Positions 23,017 to 33,783 of a DNA stretch of 64,000 nt are shown here, piece by piece. The translations under genes were made by a program, and so were the position numbers. The DNA is from Pseudomonadota bacterium (GTDB lineage: Bacteria > Pseudomonadota > Gammaproteobacteria > Burkholderiales > Burkholderiaceae_C), in assembly GCA_021799355.1 (NCBI GenBank), contig JAJZAQ010000012.1, positions 1 through 64,000 on the forward strand. The letters are read 5' to 3'. Below the pieces are notes generated by a model. That model had not been told where the DNA came from, did no database searches, and saw only the letters and a list, made by a program, of their open reading frames with translations. Every line of letters starts with the position of its first letter. Within the stretch, counting starts at the first letter, position 1.

Positions 23017-23228
23017 CAGCTGGCGGCCCGCGCTGCGGGGCCGTGTGGCGGGGCGTGGGGCGAAAGACGGTGCATCGATCGGTGGACGAAGGGCTGGCGG
23101 CAGAGCAACGCTGGGCGGACGCCGGCTGCAGGCGCGCGGCACGCTGGCGGGGTTTATAGCACAGGGCTTTTGCGACAATGGCCGCACTGCAGCCGCATCG
23201 CCGGCAGTTCCACGGTTCACTTGCGCCC

Positions 23229-24332
23229 ATGCCCCGCCCGATTTCCGCCGTCATCCACACCGCCGCGCTGGCGCACAACCTCGCCCGCGTGCGCCAGGCC
23301 GCCCCTGCCAGCAAGGTCTGGGCGGTGGTCAAGGCCAACGCCTACGGCCACGGCATCGCCCGCGCCTACGGCGCGCTGCGCGGCGCCGACGGCTTTGCCC
23401 TGCTCGATCTGGCCGAAGCCGAAAAGCTGCGCGCCCTGGGCTGGGTCGGGCCGATCCTGCTGCTCGAAGGCTGTTTCGCCGCCGAGGACCTGGCGCTGTG
23501 CGAGCGGCTGAACCTGTGGCACGTGGTGCACTGCCGCGAGCAGATCGACTGGCTGGCGGTGCACCGCGGCAGCCGCGCGCACCGCGTGTTTCTCAAAATG
23601 AACACCGGCATGAACCGCGTGGGTTTCCCGCCTGCGGCGTATGGCGCGGCGTGGCAGCGGCTGAACGCCTTGCCGCAGGTCGGCGAAATCACCCACATGA
23701 CGCACTTCGCCCGCGCCGACGAGGACGGCGGCATCGACGAGGCGATGCAGCGCTTCGCCCAGGGCGTGGGCACGCTGCCGGGCGAGCGTAGCCTGGCCAA
23801 TTCGGCCGCGGTGCTGCGCCACGGCGGCGACCGCCGCGTCGCCGCCGACTGGGTGCGTCCGGGCATTGCGCTGTACGGCAGCTCGGCCACCGCGCTGTCC
23901 CCCGACGCCGCGCACTGGGGACTGCAGCCGGCGATGAGCCTGCGCAGCGAACTCATCGACGTGCAGCACATCGCCGCCGGCGAGCGCGTGGGCTACGGCG
24001 GGCTGTTCACCGCGCCGCACGCCATGCGCATCGGCGTGGTCGCCTGCGGCTATGCCGACGGCTATCCGCGCGTGGCGCCCACCGGCACCCCGGTGGTGGT
24101 CGACGGCGTGCGCACCCGCCTGGTCGGCCGGGTGTCGATGGACATGCTCTGCGTCGATCTGGAGCCGGTGTTCGCCGCCGGCGGCCAGCCGGGAGTCGGC
24201 AGCACGGTGCTGCTGTGGGGGCAGGACGCGCAGGCCGAACTGCCGATCGACCAGGTCGCCGCCGCCGCGGGCACGCTGGGCTACGAGCTGATGTGCGCGC
24301 TGGCGCCGCGGGTGCCGGTGCGCGTGGAGTGA
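23229..24332 (+). CDS. alr: Alanine racemase
   Basis: [23 protein letters not shown] motif; [13 protein letters not shown]. Confidence 0.95.
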   Translation: MPRPISAVIHTAALAHNLARVRQAAPASKVWAVVKANAYGHGIARAYGALRGADGFALLDLAEAEKLRALGWVGPILLLEGCFAAEDLALCERLNLWHVVHCREQIDWLAVHRGSRAHRVFLKMNTGMNRVGFPPAAYGAAWQRLNALPQVGEITHMTHFARADEDGGIDEAMQRFAQGVGTLPGERSLANSAAVLRHGGDRRVAADWVRPGIALYGSSATALSPDAAHWGLQPAMSLRSELIDVQHIAAGERVGYGGLFTAPHAMRIGVVACGYADGYPRVAPTGTPVVVDGVRTRLVGRVSMDMLCVDLEPVFAAGGQPGVGSTVLLWGQDAQAELPIDQVAAAAGTLGYELMCALAPRVPVRVE

Positions 24333-24337
24333 GCGCC

Positions 24338-25750
24338 GTGGCCAGACCGCAGACCGTTTACATCTGCTCCGCCTGCGGCGGCCACTCGGCCAAGTGGCAG
24401 GGCCAGTGCCCGCACTGCCAGGCTTGGAACACCCTGGTGGAAAGCGTCGAACGCGCCCCCGACTCCGCCCGTGCGGGCGCGCGCCACGGCGCCGCCGCCG
24501 CGCATTTCGGCGCCCGCGCCGGCCTGGCCACTCCCAGCGGGCCGCTGCTGCTGGGCGAGGTGCAGGCCGAGCGTCACCGTCACCAGCCCTGCGGCATCGG
24601 CGAGCTCGACCGTGTGCTCGGCGGTGGCCTGGTGCCCGGCGGCGTGCTGCTGCTCGGCGGCGATCCGGGCATCGGCAAGTCCACCCTGCTGCTGCAGGTG
24701 CTCGCCGGCCTCGCCGCGGAATTGCCCACGCTGTACATCAGCGGCGAAGAATCCGCCGCGCAGGTGGCGCTGCGCGCGCAGCGCCTGGGGCTGCAGCACG
24801 CCCCGGTGCGGCTGATGGCCGAAACTCAGCTCGAAGTCATGCTCGATACGCTGGCCAGCCAGCGGCCTGAGATTGCCATCATCGACTCCATCCAGACCGT
24901 CTACACCGAGGCGCTGTCGGCCGCGCCCGGCTCGGTGTCGCAGGTGCGCGAGTGCGCAGCGCAGCTCACCCGCGCGGCCAAGGCCGGCGGCATCACCCTG
25001 GTGCTGGTCGGCCACGTCACCAAGGAGGGTGCGCTGGCCGGGCCGCGCGTGCTCGAACACATGGTCGACACCGTGCTGTATTTCGAGGGCGACACGCAGT
25101 CGCGCTTTCGCCTGATCCGGGCGATCAAAAACCGCTTCGGCGCGGTCAACGAACTCGGCGTGTTCGCCATGACCGAGCACGGGCTCAAAGGCGTCTCCAA
25201 CCCGTCGGCGATTTTTCTCTCCACCCACGCCGGGCCGGTTCCCGGCACCTGCGTGCTCGCCACGCTGGAGGGCACGCGGCCGCTGCTGGTGGAAGTGCAG
25301 GCGCTGGTGGACAGCGCCGCCGCGCCCAGCCCGCGCCGGCTGTCGGTCGGGCTGGACGCGGCGCGGCTGGCCATGCTGCTGGCCGTGCTGCACCGCCACG
25401 CCGGGGTGGCCAGCGGCGACCAGGACGTGTTCGTCAACGCCGTCGGCGGGGTGCGTATCACCGAGCCCGCAGCCGACCTGGCCGTGCTGCTGGCCATCCA
25501 GAGCTCGCTGCGCAACCGCGCGCTGCCGCGCGGCCTGCTGGCCTTCGGCGAGGTGGGGCTGGCCGGAGAAATCCGCCCGGCGCCGCGCGGTCAGGAGCGG
25601 CTGCACGAAGCCGCCAAGCTCGGCTTCACCCAGGCCATCATCCCTGCGGCCAACGCCCCCAAAGGCACGGCGCGACGGTTCGAGACACTGGAACTGCACC
25701 CGGTGTCGCGCATCGACGAAGCGCTCGACGTGGTGCGCGCGCTGGCCTGA
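24338..25750 (+). CDS. radA: DNA repair protein RadA (GTG start)
   Basis: YICSACGGHSAKWQGQCPHCQAWNTL zinc finger; GGDPGIGKSTLLLQ Walker A; KNRFG. Confidence 0.95.
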   Translation: MARPQTVYICSACGGHSAKWQGQCPHCQAWNTLVESVERAPDSARAGARHGAAAAHFGARAGLATPSGPLLLGEVQAERHRHQPCGIGELDRVLGGGLVPGGVLLLGGDPGIGKSTLLLQVLAGLAAELPTLYISGEESAAQVALRAQRLGLQHAPVRLMAETQLEVMLDTLASQRPEIAIIDSIQTVYTEALSAAPGSVSQVRECAAQLTRAAKAGGITLVLVGHVTKEGALAGPRVLEHMVDTVLYFEGDTQSRFRLIRAIKNRFGAVNELGVFAMTEHGLKGVSNPSAIFLSTHAGPVPGTCVLATLEGTRPLLVEVQALVDSAAAPSPRRLSVGLDAARLAMLLAVLHRHAGVASGDQDVFVNAVGGVRITEPAADLAVLLAIQSSLRNRALPRGLLAFGEVGLAGEIRPAPRGQERLHEAAKLGFTQAIIPAANAPKGTARRFETLELHPVSRIDEALDVVRALA

Positions 25751-25774
25751 CGCCCGTGCCCGACGCGACCCGCG

Positions 25775-26164
25775 TCAACGCCGTTCCCAGCGCCCGCCCT
25801 CGGCGCGCCAGCCGTCGCCATGCGGCACCCAGCGGTACGGCACCCAGTGGTAGCCGGGACGCGGGGCCTCCCAGCGCCCGCGGTGCCACACCCAGCGGCC
25901 GCCGATCCAGCCCCAGTAGCCGCTGATCCAGATCGCCCCGGGGAACGGCGCCACGCCGACGACCTCGACCTGCGGTGGCGGTGGCGCCACGGGGGCGATG
26001 TCATAGGCCGGCGCCGCCGGGGCGTAGACGGCGCCGTAGGGCGGTGGCGGCGCAGGCGCCACCACACACCCGGCGAGCGCGCCCAACCCCGCGGCGGACG
26101 ATGCCAGAATCACCAGCCGCCGCGGCCACGCGGCGCGGCGTGCAGACTGAGCAGATGCGGTCAT
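25775..26164 (-). CDS. YXWGXW-repeat lipoprotein
   Basis: lipobox LGALAGC; GYWGWIGGRWVWHRGRWEAPRPGYHWVPYRW. Confidence 0.75.
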   Translation of the reverse strand: MTASAQSARRAAWPRRLVILASSAAGLGALAGCVVAPAPPPPYGAVYAPAAPAYDIAPVAPPPPQVEVVGVAPFPGAIWISGYWGWIGGRWVWHRGRWEAPRPGYHWVPYRWVPHGDGWRAEGGRWERR

Positions 26165-26260
26165 GACGGGTTCTTTCGCAAAGATCGTGGAACATGCCGC
26201 TTCAACGCTGCAAGCCGTCCGATCCGCGACAGCCGCCGCTGCTTTTTGTTCGCCGGCGGT

Positions 26261-28114
26261 TCACGCAAACGCCGGCGCGCCACCGGCCTGATCGACGCCG
26301 GCAGCATCCTGGCGGAACTGTTCGGCGTCGCGCCGCTCCAGGTGCGCCGGCCCTTCGCCGCGGGCGTCGGCGACGACGGCGAAAATCTGCTGGTGAAACG
26401 CCGCCACCCCGATGCGGTGCGCCACGCTGACCAGCGTGGTGTCGGGCAACCGCTGCCGCAGCACGGCATACATCGCGCGCTCGGTCGGCGCATCCAGCGC
26501 GCTGGTGGCCTCGTCCATGAACAGCCACTGCGGGGCGATGAGCAGCGCGCGGGCCACGGCCAGGCGCTGCTGCTCACCCGGGGACAGCCGCTGCATCCAG
26601 GTGTCCACCTGGTCCAGCGCTGCCTCCAGGTAGGGCACACGCGCCAGTTGCAGCGCCTCGGCGATCTGCGCCGAGCCGAACTGGTCGGGCGACTGCGGGT
26701 AAGTCAGCGCCTGCCTGAGCGTGCCCAGCGGCAGGTAGGGCTTTTGCGGCAGGAACAATGTGCTGCCGGCCGGGCCGTGGGCGTGTTCGGCGTGCAGCGC
26801 GTACGGCCAGATGCCCGCCAGCCAGCGCACCAGCGTGCTCTTGCCGCTGCCTGACGGTCCGGTGAACAGGGTGTGCTGACCGCGGCCGATGTGTTCGCCG
26901 GCGCATTGCAGCAGCGGCCTGCCGTCGGGAGCGAGCAACAGCAAATCGCCCAGCGCCACCGATTCGCGCGCGCTGCGCAGCGGCACCACGGCAGCCGCGC
27001 CGCCGCCGGGCGGCAGTCCCAGCGGCGATGCCGGCGGCGGGGCGTGTTGGGCGTTGCGCATGGCCTCGACGAAGGTCTGCAGCCGTTCGACCGTGGCGCG
27101 CCAGTCGGCGATGCTGGTGTACGCGCCGATGAACCACGACAGCGCGCCCTGCACCTGGCCGAACGCCTGCGCCGTCTGCGTCAGCCCGCCGAGCTGGATC
27201 TGCCCGGCGAAATACCGCGGCGCGGCCACCAAGATGGGGAAGATGATCGCCAGCTGGCCGTAGAACGCGGTGTACCAGGTAAACAGCTTCTGCCGCCGCA
27301 TGATCCCCCACCAATTGCTCCAGACGTTGGCGAAGCGGTCGCGGTGGCCGTCGAGTTCGCGCTGTTCGCCGTTGTACAGCGCGATGCCTTCGTCGTGCTC
27401 GCGGGTGCGCGCCAGGCCGAAGCGGAAATCGGCCTCGTAGCGCTGCTGGTTGAAATTCAGCCGGATCAGCGGTTTGCCCACCCAATGGGCGATGACGCTG
27501 CCCACGCCGGCGTACAGAATCGCCACCCACACCATATAGCCCGGGATGGTGATGCCCAGCAGCGTCACCGACCCCGACAGCATCCACAGCATGAGCAGGA
27601 AGGAAAACAGCGTCACCAGCGACGAGACGAAGCCGAAAAACAGGTTCAGGCTGCTGTTGATGAAGCCGCCGATGTCATCGGCAATCCGCTGGTCGGGGTT
27701 GTCGGTGTTGCCCTGGCGCAACGACATGCGGTAATGCGTGCCGCCGGACAACCAGTCTTTGAGAAACACCTCGGTCATCCACCGCCGCCAGCTGATCTGC
27801 AGCATTTGCAAAAAATACTGCGAATACACCGCCAGCGCGATGTAGAGAAAAGCGTAGCCGGTGAACACCAGCAGCAGATGCTTGAACGCGGCAAAGTTTT
27901 TCGCCTGCAGCGCGTTGAAAAACTCGCCGTTCCACTGCGTGAGCTTGACGTTGACCCACACCAGCGCGAGATTCATCGCCAGCACCAGCAGCAGCAGGCC
28001 CCAGCCCTTTTTTTTCTCTTCCGACACCAGGTACGGTTTGGCCAGGGCGTAGAAATGACGGAACGCAAAACGGTACGACGGCGCAGAGGCTTGCGGCTGC
28101 ATGGCGCGGAACAC
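26261..28114 (-). CDS. ABC transporter permease/ATPase fusion (SbmA/YddA-like)
   Basis: SbmA-BacA-like TMD YRMSLRQGNTDNPDQRIADDI; Walker A GPSGSGKSTLVRWLAG. Confidence 0.88.
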   Translation of the reverse strand: MFRAMQPQASAPSYRFAFRHFYALAKPYLVSEEKKKGWGLLLLVLAMNLALVWVNVKLTQWNGEFFNALQAKNFAAFKHLLLVFTGYAFLYIALAVYSQYFLQMLQISWRRWMTEVFLKDWLSGGTHYRMSLRQGNTDNPDQRIADDIGGFINSSLNLFFGFVSSLVTLFSFLLMLWMLSGSVTLLGITIPGYMVWVAILYAGVGSVIAHWVGKPLIRLNFNQQRYEADFRFGLARTREHDEGIALYNGEQRELDGHRDRFANVWSNWWGIMRRQKLFTWYTAFYGQLAIIFPILVAAPRYFAGQIQLGGLTQTAQAFGQVQGALSWFIGAYTSIADWRATVERLQTFVEAMRNAQHAPPPASPLGLPPGGGAAAVVPLRSARESVALGDLLLLAPDGRPLLQCAGEHIGRGQHTLFTGPSGSGKSTLVRWLAGIWPYALHAEHAHGPAGSTLFLPQKPYLPLGTLRQALTYPQSPDQFGSAQIAEALQLARVPYLEAALDQVDTWMQRLSPGEQQRLAVARALLIAPQWLFMDEATSALDAPTERAMYAVLRQRLPDTTLVSVAHRIGVAAFHQQIFAVVADARGEGPAHLERRDAEQFRQDAAGVDQAGGAPAFA

Positions 28115-28308
28115 TCCTGAAAATCGGGCGGCTGCGGCATTGTGCCTGCACGCGCACGGTCGTCATGCCGGTGCGGGCTTGCCGTTGAGCGCAGCCTACG
28201 CCGCCCGGCTGAGCCGCGGCTTAAACGCCGGCCGTGTGCGCCCCCCGCGGGCTGCTGCGCCGCGCACCCCGTATGATGGCACTTTTCCGCACGACCGTGC
28301 TTTTTGCC

Positions 28309-28584
28309 ATGACCGACCCGACCCTTCCCGCTGCGCTGCAAACCGCCTTCGACGCCGCCGTGGCGCGTTCGCACACCCTGGCCACGCGCCCGGACAACGC
28401 CACCCTGCTGCAGCTGTATGCCCTGTACAAACAGGCCACCGTCGGCGACGTGCAGGGCGAGCGGCCGGGCATGACCGACTTCGTCGCCCGCGCCAAATGG
28501 GACGCCTGGGCTGCGCTGCGCGGTCAGACCCGCGCGCAGGCGATGCAGCACTACATCGACCGCATGACCGCCCTGGCCGGATAA
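28309..28584 (+). CDS. Acyl-CoA-binding protein
   Basis: LQLYALYKQATVGDVQGERPGMTDFVARAKWDAWAALRGQTRAQAMQHYI = ACBP signature. Confidence 0.9.
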   Translation: MTDPTLPAALQTAFDAAVARSHTLATRPDNATLLQLYALYKQATVGDVQGERPGMTDFVARAKWDAWAALRGQTRAQAMQHYIDRMTALAG

Positions 28585-28641
28585 GCCCCGCAGCCGCAAC
28601 GCCGCGGTGACATTTTGTTGCCTTCGTGGTGTTTGATGTTC

Positions 28642-28655
28642 TTGACGCATATCAA
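28642..28655. promoter_or_regulatory. FNR/Anr-type box TTGACGCATATCAA
   Basis: matches TTGA-N6-TCAA, 105 bp upstream of the haem-porin ORF. Confidence 0.5.
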
Positions 28656-28760
28656 GTTTTCCAGTTCTGTGGCGGCAAGAATGGGAACACGCCAAACCCC
28701 TTTTGTTGATGTGCGCCAATTTGTCGCACGCGGCAAAACGGGAACAACACGGAGGCTGTC

Positions 28761-30152
28761 ATGCACCCATCGACACGTTCACAACTCCCTGAAAGTCACG
28801 CATTCTGGCGCGTCGCGCTGCGCGTTTTGCGGCAGGCGCTGGCCGCTGCAGCCGGCCTGCTCGCCTGCCTGTGGTGGGCTTCTCCGGCGCAGGCCGTTCC
28901 CGCTTTCGCCCGGCAGACGGGGCAGGACTGCATCGCCTGCCACGTCGGCGGTTTCGGCCCGCAGCTCACCCCCTTCGGCCGCGCCTTCAAGCTCGACGGC
29001 TACACCCTGAGCGACGGCAAAAAACACATCCCGCTGTCGGCCATGCTGGTGGCGTCGTACACCCATACGGCACAGGGCTACGGCGCGAACAACTACATGG
29101 GCCCGCCGCCCGCGGGCTTCAGCGCCAACGACAATTTCACCGCGCTGCAGCAGGCGTCGGTGTTTCTCGCCGGGCGCATCACCGACCACCTCGGTGTGCT
29201 CGCCCAGGCCACCTATTCCGACCCCGGGTCGCAAAACCTCGCCTGGGACAACACCGAGCTGCGCTACGCCCACCCCTACTCCGTCGGCGCCACGCAGGGT
29301 CTGTTCGGCATGAGCCTGAACAACAACCCCACGCTGTCGGACGTGTGGAACACCACCCCGGCGTGGCAGTACAGCTATATGGCGCCACCGTTCGGCAACA
29401 GCGGCCCGCCGGTCACGCCGCTGATCTACAACCTCGGCCAGAGCGTGATCGGCGCCACGGCCTACACCCTGATCGACAACAGCTGGTACGCCGAAGTCGG
29501 CGCCTACCACAACCTGTCCACCTACTGGGCCAACGCGCTGCATGCCGGCAACGCCTCGCTGCAGGGCGAGGCGCCGTACTGGCGGCTGTGGTACTCCAAA
29601 ACCATCGGCCCGCATGTGTTCGAGGCGGGGTTGCTCGGCTTTGACGCGCGGCTGAACAATGGTCTGCCGGGTCTGCCCACCGACCACTATCACGACATCG
29701 GCGTCGACGCCACCTACCAGTTTCTGAACGGCGGGCCCAACGTCATCACCGCCAACGCCATTTACATGCACGAGCGGCAGGATCTGAACCAGTCTTTCCT
29801 CGTAGGCAGCGCGAGCAACGCCAGCAACACCCTCAATACCGCCAACATCAATGTGTCGTACTGGCTGGACAACACCTACGGCGCGACCATCGGGCTGTTC
29901 AGCACCACCGGTTCGGCCGACCCCACGCTCTACAGCTCGCGCACGGGCAGCCCGAATACCAACGGCGCCACTTTCGAAATCGACTGGAACCCGTTTGGCA
30001 AGAGCTGGGTGAATCCCGAGAAAAACCTGCGGATCGGCTTGCAATACACCCTGTTCAACAAGTACCTTGGCGCCAAGCATAATTTCGACGGTGCCGGCAC
30101 CAACGCCCGCGATCTCAACACGCTCTACCTCTATCTGTGGACCGCGATTTGA
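28761..30152 (+). CDS. Outer-membrane haem-c/porin fusion (Cyc2-like architecture)
   Basis: signal peptide, VPAFARQTGQDCIACHVGGFGPQLTPFGRAFKLDGYTL (CxxCH), then about 390 aa of beta-barrel-like sequence. Confidence 0.75.
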   Translation: MHPSTRSQLPESHAFWRVALRVLRQALAAAAGLLACLWWASPAQAVPAFARQTGQDCIACHVGGFGPQLTPFGRAFKLDGYTLSDGKKHIPLSAMLVASYTHTAQGYGANNYMGPPPAGFSANDNFTALQQASVFLAGRITDHLGVLAQATYSDPGSQNLAWDNTELRYAHPYSVGATQGLFGMSLNNNPTLSDVWNTTPAWQYSYMAPPFGNSGPPVTPLIYNLGQSVIGATAYTLIDNSWYAEVGAYHNLSTYWANALHAGNASLQGEAPYWRLWYSKTIGPHVFEAGLLGFDARLNNGLPGLPTDHYHDIGVDATYQFLNGGPNVITANAIYMHERQDLNQSFLVGSASNASNTLNTANINVSYWLDNTYGATIGLFSTTGSADPTLYSSRTGSPNTNGATFEIDWNPFGKSWVNPEKNLRIGLQYTLFNKYLGAKHNFDGAGTNARDLNTLYLYLWTAI

Positions 30153-30184
30153 CCCGGCACGCTGCGTTTTCGAGGAGATGAGTC

Positions 30185-30460
30185 ATGTCCGAACCGGCCA
30201 ACAGCATTTACTTCGCCCAGGCTTTTCACCACGGCGAGGCCGAGCAGCACAGCTACGTCATCGCCGTCGGCCGGCGTGAGGCGGTCGAGGCGCTGGCACG
30301 CGCCGAGCACGCCCGGCTGCGCGGCGCGTATGGCGTGGCGATCTACCGCACCCGCCTGGATCTGCCGACGCAGGACAATTTCCGCCTCGTCGGCTATCTG
30401 TCCTCGGACATGGGCGAAAAGTGGACCTGCAGCCAGCCGGACGAGGAACCGGTGGCGTGA
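30185..30460 (+). CDS. Small conserved hypothetical protein
   Basis: 91-aa ORF starting 33 nt after the haem-porin stop. Confidence 0.55.
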   Translation: MSEPANSIYFAQAFHHGEAEQHSYVIAVGRREAVEALARAEHARLRGAYGVAIYRTRLDLPTQDNFRLVGYLSSDMGEKWTCSQPDEEPVA

Positions 30461-30499
30461 TGCACTGCCCCGGCCCTGCCGGTGCCGGAGGGCGTTGCC

Positions 30500-31786
30500 T
30501 CAGCGCATCATGCCCAGCCAGCGCGGCAGCGCCAGGCTGATGACGGGCACGTAGGTGATGATGGCGAGGAACACCAGCATGGTCAGCAGCCACGGGCTGA
30601 CCGCCTTGGTCAGCTCGGTGATGCCCATTCTGGCGATGCCGCTGGCCACATAAAGGTTCAGCCCGACCGGAGGGGTGATCATGCCGATTTCCATGTTCAC
30701 CACCATAATGATGCCAAAGTGGATCGGGTCGATCCCAAGGTGCATCGCCACCGGAAACAGAATCGGCGCCAGGATGAGCACGATGCTCGACGGCTCCATC
30801 ACATTGCCCGCGAGCAGCAACAGCAGGTTGACCAGCAGCAGGAACATCACCGGCCCGAGCCCGGCGTCGAGCAGCCATTGCGCCATGTGCTGCGGTACCT
30901 GCTCGGAGGTCATCAAAAAGCTGAACAGCACCGCGTTGGTGATGATGTACAGCAGCATCGCGCTCATGTTCGCCGAGGCCAGCAGCACCCGCGGCACGTC
31001 GCGCAGCCGCAGGTCTTTATAGACGAACACGGCGATGATGAAGGCGTACACCGCGCTCATCGCCGCCGCTTCGGTCGGGGTGAAAATGCCCGCATAAATG
31101 CCGCCGAGCACAATGACGATGAGCAGCAACCCCCACAGGCTTTCGCGCAACGCCTTGAGGCGCTGGCCCCAGGTGGCGCGCGGCAGCCGCGGGTAGCGGC
31201 CGCGCCAAGCTTTCCACCAAGTGGTCGCGCCCAGCATCGCCGCCAGCAGCAGACCCGGAATCACGCCGGCCATGAACAGCGCGCCGATCGACGAATTGGT
31301 GGACACCGCGTACATCACCATCACAATCGACGGCGGAATCAGGATGCCCAGCGCCCCCGACGAGGTGATGGCCCCGGCGCCGAAGCGCTGCGGAAACCCG
31401 GCCTTGACCATCGCCGGAATCAGGATGGAACCAATGGCCACGACCGTGGCCGGGCTCGACCCCGACACCGCAGCGAACAGCGCGCACGCCATCACCCCGG
31501 CCAGCGCCAGCCCGCCGGGCCAGTGGCCGATCATGCTGGTGGCGAACTGGATCATGCGCCGCGCCACCCCGCCGTGGGTGAGAAAGTTGCCGGCGAGGAT
31601 GAAAAACGGGATCGCCATGATCTCGAACTTTTCGATGCCGGTGAACAGCTTGAGCGCCACCGCCTGGATCGGCACGTCGCTGAACGCGAACAGAAAACCC
31701 AGCACCGTCAGCCCCAGCGCGATGGACACCGGCATGCCGGTCAGCAGCAGCGCCACCAGCAGCGCGAAAATGATCAGCGCGTTCAT
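30500..31786 (-). CDS. dctM: TRAP transporter large permease (DctM)
   Basis: MNALIIFALLVALLLTGMPVSIALGLTVLGF, DctM family. Confidence 0.93.
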   Translation of the reverse strand: MNALIIFALLVALLLTGMPVSIALGLTVLGFLFAFSDVPIQAVALKLFTGIEKFEIMAIPFFILAGNFLTHGGVARRMIQFATSMIGHWPGGLALAGVMACALFAAVSGSSPATVVAIGSILIPAMVKAGFPQRFGAGAITSSGALGILIPPSIVMVMYAVSTNSSIGALFMAGVIPGLLLAAMLGATTWWKAWRGRYPRLPRATWGQRLKALRESLWGLLLIVIVLGGIYAGIFTPTEAAAMSAVYAFIIAVFVYKDLRLRDVPRVLLASANMSAMLLYIITNAVLFSFLMTSEQVPQHMAQWLLDAGLGPVMFLLLVNLLLLLAGNVMEPSSIVLILAPILFPVAMHLGIDPIHFGIIMVVNMEIGMITPPVGLNLYVASGIARMGITELTKAVSPWLLTMLVFLAIITYVPVISLALPRWLGMMR

Positions 31787-32427
31787 CGCGCGCCCTCCGC
31801 GCCGGTGGGCGCCTGCACGGCAACGGGCCGCGGGTGGATGTTGTCGGTGCGCGGGTCGATCGGCAGCGGCTCATCCAGCCCTTCGACCTCGCCCGGGTCG
31901 TGGTGCGGCAGTTCGCCGTCGCGGTTGAAGCGCCACGCCACCTGCAAAAAGCGGTAGCACATCAGCGCCGAGCCCAGCGGAATCGCCAGATACACCACCC
32001 ACGCCGGCCATTCGAGGTCGGGCGTGGTCTGGTCGGTGTGGCTCAAGTGCCAGACGAAGTTGGCGCCAAATGCGGCGATCACCCCGGTGAACAGCGCGCC
32101 GGCCAGCAGCCCGAACAGAATCACCGGCTTGCGCCGCCGCGGCGACAGGCGGTTGACCAGCACATCGACGCCGACGTGGATGCCGGTACGCACCCCATAC
32201 GCCGCGCCGAACTTGGCCATCCACACGAACATGAAAATGGTCAGCTCCTGCGCCCAGCTCAGGTTGAGCGACAGCAGCCAGTCCTGCAGACCGGGGATGG
32301 CAAACCCTGCGGCATAGCGGTGCACCACCGCGACAAAAATCAGCAGCGTTGCCGCGGCCATCAGCGTGCCGATCAGGATTTCTTCCAGCCGGTCGAGGAC
32401 GCGGTTGAACAGGGAAATAGCGCTCAT
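31783..32427 (-). CDS. dctQ: TRAP transporter small permease (DctQ)
   Basis: 4-TM DctQ-like, overlaps dctM by 4 bp. Confidence 0.9.
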   Translation of the reverse strand: MSAISLFNRVLDRLEEILIGTLMAAATLLIFVAVVHRYAAGFAIPGLQDWLLSLNLSWAQELTIFMFVWMAKFGAAYGVRTGIHVGVDVLVNRLSPRRRKPVILFGLLAGALFTGVIAAFGANFVWHLSHTDQTTPDLEWPAWVVYLAIPLGSALMCYRFLQVAWRFNRDGELPHHDPGEVEGLDEPLPIDPRTDNIHPRPVAVQAPTGAEGAR

Positions 32428-32548
32428 GGTCATCGACCCGATGCGATGAAAACAGGCGGCGCCGGACCAACGCCCGCGCCGCCGCCTCGTTTGCGATGTC
32501 GCGCCGCGCGGGCGCGGGCTCGGCCCACCCCCGACGCGAGCGACGGAC

Positions 32549-33565
32549 TCACAGTTTCTCGGGGTCGAATCCGGTGGCCTTGAACACCTGATCCATCAGC
32601 GCCTTGGGCACGCGCGACTGCGCTTCTTTGTAGACCGGCACCATGGCCTTTTTCCACGCCAGCCGCTCCGCCGGGGTGAGGGCGACGATCTCGCACTTGC
32701 CCGATTTGCGCACGCCTTCGAGCGCCTCGTCGTTGTCCTTCTTGGCGATGCTGTTGGCAAAGTCGGTGGACTCGACCATCGCCTGGTCGAGGATTTTGCG
32801 GATGTCCGGCGGCAGCCCTTCCCAGAACTTTTTGTTGACGATCACCGCGTAGCCCAGATAGCCGTGCTGGGTCTGCGTCAGGTACTTCTGCACCTCGTAG
32901 AACTTCTGGGTGTAGAAGTTCGACGGCGGGTTTTCGGTGCCGTCGACCACGCCGGTCTGCAGCGCCTGATAGACCTCGGAAAAAGCCATGACCTGCGGAA
33001 TCGCGCCGATCGCGCGCATCTGCATTTCCAGGATCTTGCTCGACTGGATGCGCATTTTCAGGCCCTTGGCGTCGGCCGGGTTTTTCAGCGGCTTGTTGGC
33101 GCTCATGTCCTTGAAGCCGTTGTCCCAGTACGCCAGGCCGAGGATGCCCTTGGATTCGAGCTTGCCCAGCAGCTCCTTGCCGATCGGGCCCTTGGTGATT
33201 TTGTGCAGTTCCTCGTAGTTGTCGAAGATGTACGGCAGGTCGAACAGCTCGAACTCTTTCACGCCCAGCGGGCCGAACTTGGCCAGCGAGGGTGCCAGCA
33301 TCTGCACCGAGCCGAGCTGCAGCGCCTCGACTTCTTCCTTGTCCTTATAGAGCTGGCTGTTGGGGTAGACCTCGACCTTCACCCGCCCCTGGGTGCGCTC
33401 CTCGGCGAGTTTTTTGAAATGCTCGGCCGCCTGCCCTTTGGGGGTGTTGGGCGCGACCACGTGGCTGAACTTGATGACAATGGGCTGCTGCGCGCGCGCC
33501 AGCGAACCCAGCCCCACCCCGGCTGCGGCCAGCCCCAGACCGATGACGGCTTGACGACGATGCAT
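32549..33565 (-). CDS. dctP: TRAP transporter substrate-binding protein (DctP)
   Basis: QQPIVIKFSHVVAPNTPKGQAAEHFKKLAEERTQGRVKVEVYPNSQLY. Confidence 0.93.
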   Translation of the reverse strand: MHRRQAVIGLGLAAAGVGLGSLARAQQPIVIKFSHVVAPNTPKGQAAEHFKKLAEERTQGRVKVEVYPNSQLYKDKEEVEALQLGSVQMLAPSLAKFGPLGVKEFELFDLPYIFDNYEELHKITKGPIGKELLGKLESKGILGLAYWDNGFKDMSANKPLKNPADAKGLKMRIQSSKILEMQMRAIGAIPQVMAFSEVYQALQTGVVDGTENPPSNFYTQKFYEVQKYLTQTQHGYLGYAVIVNKKFWEGLPPDIRKILDQAMVESTDFANSIAKKDNDEALEGVRKSGKCEIVALTPAERLAWKKAMVPVYKEAQSRVPKALMDQVFKATGFDPEKL

Positions 33566-33783
33566 GACGATCTCCGTGAACGTTGAATGTTGATTTGCAA
33601 TGGGACGTATGGAGTTGTAAGCATACGTCACCGCTGTACAGGGTGGCAGCGCCGTGCGGGCAAGCGCATGGCCACCGCGCGGCAACACGCCGCAGCGCGC
33701 CGCGCGGCTGAAGACAAGACTCAAGACAGGGTCCGAGTCCGGTGCAAACCCTGTCGATGCCGACCGATGTCAGCCGATGGGGC

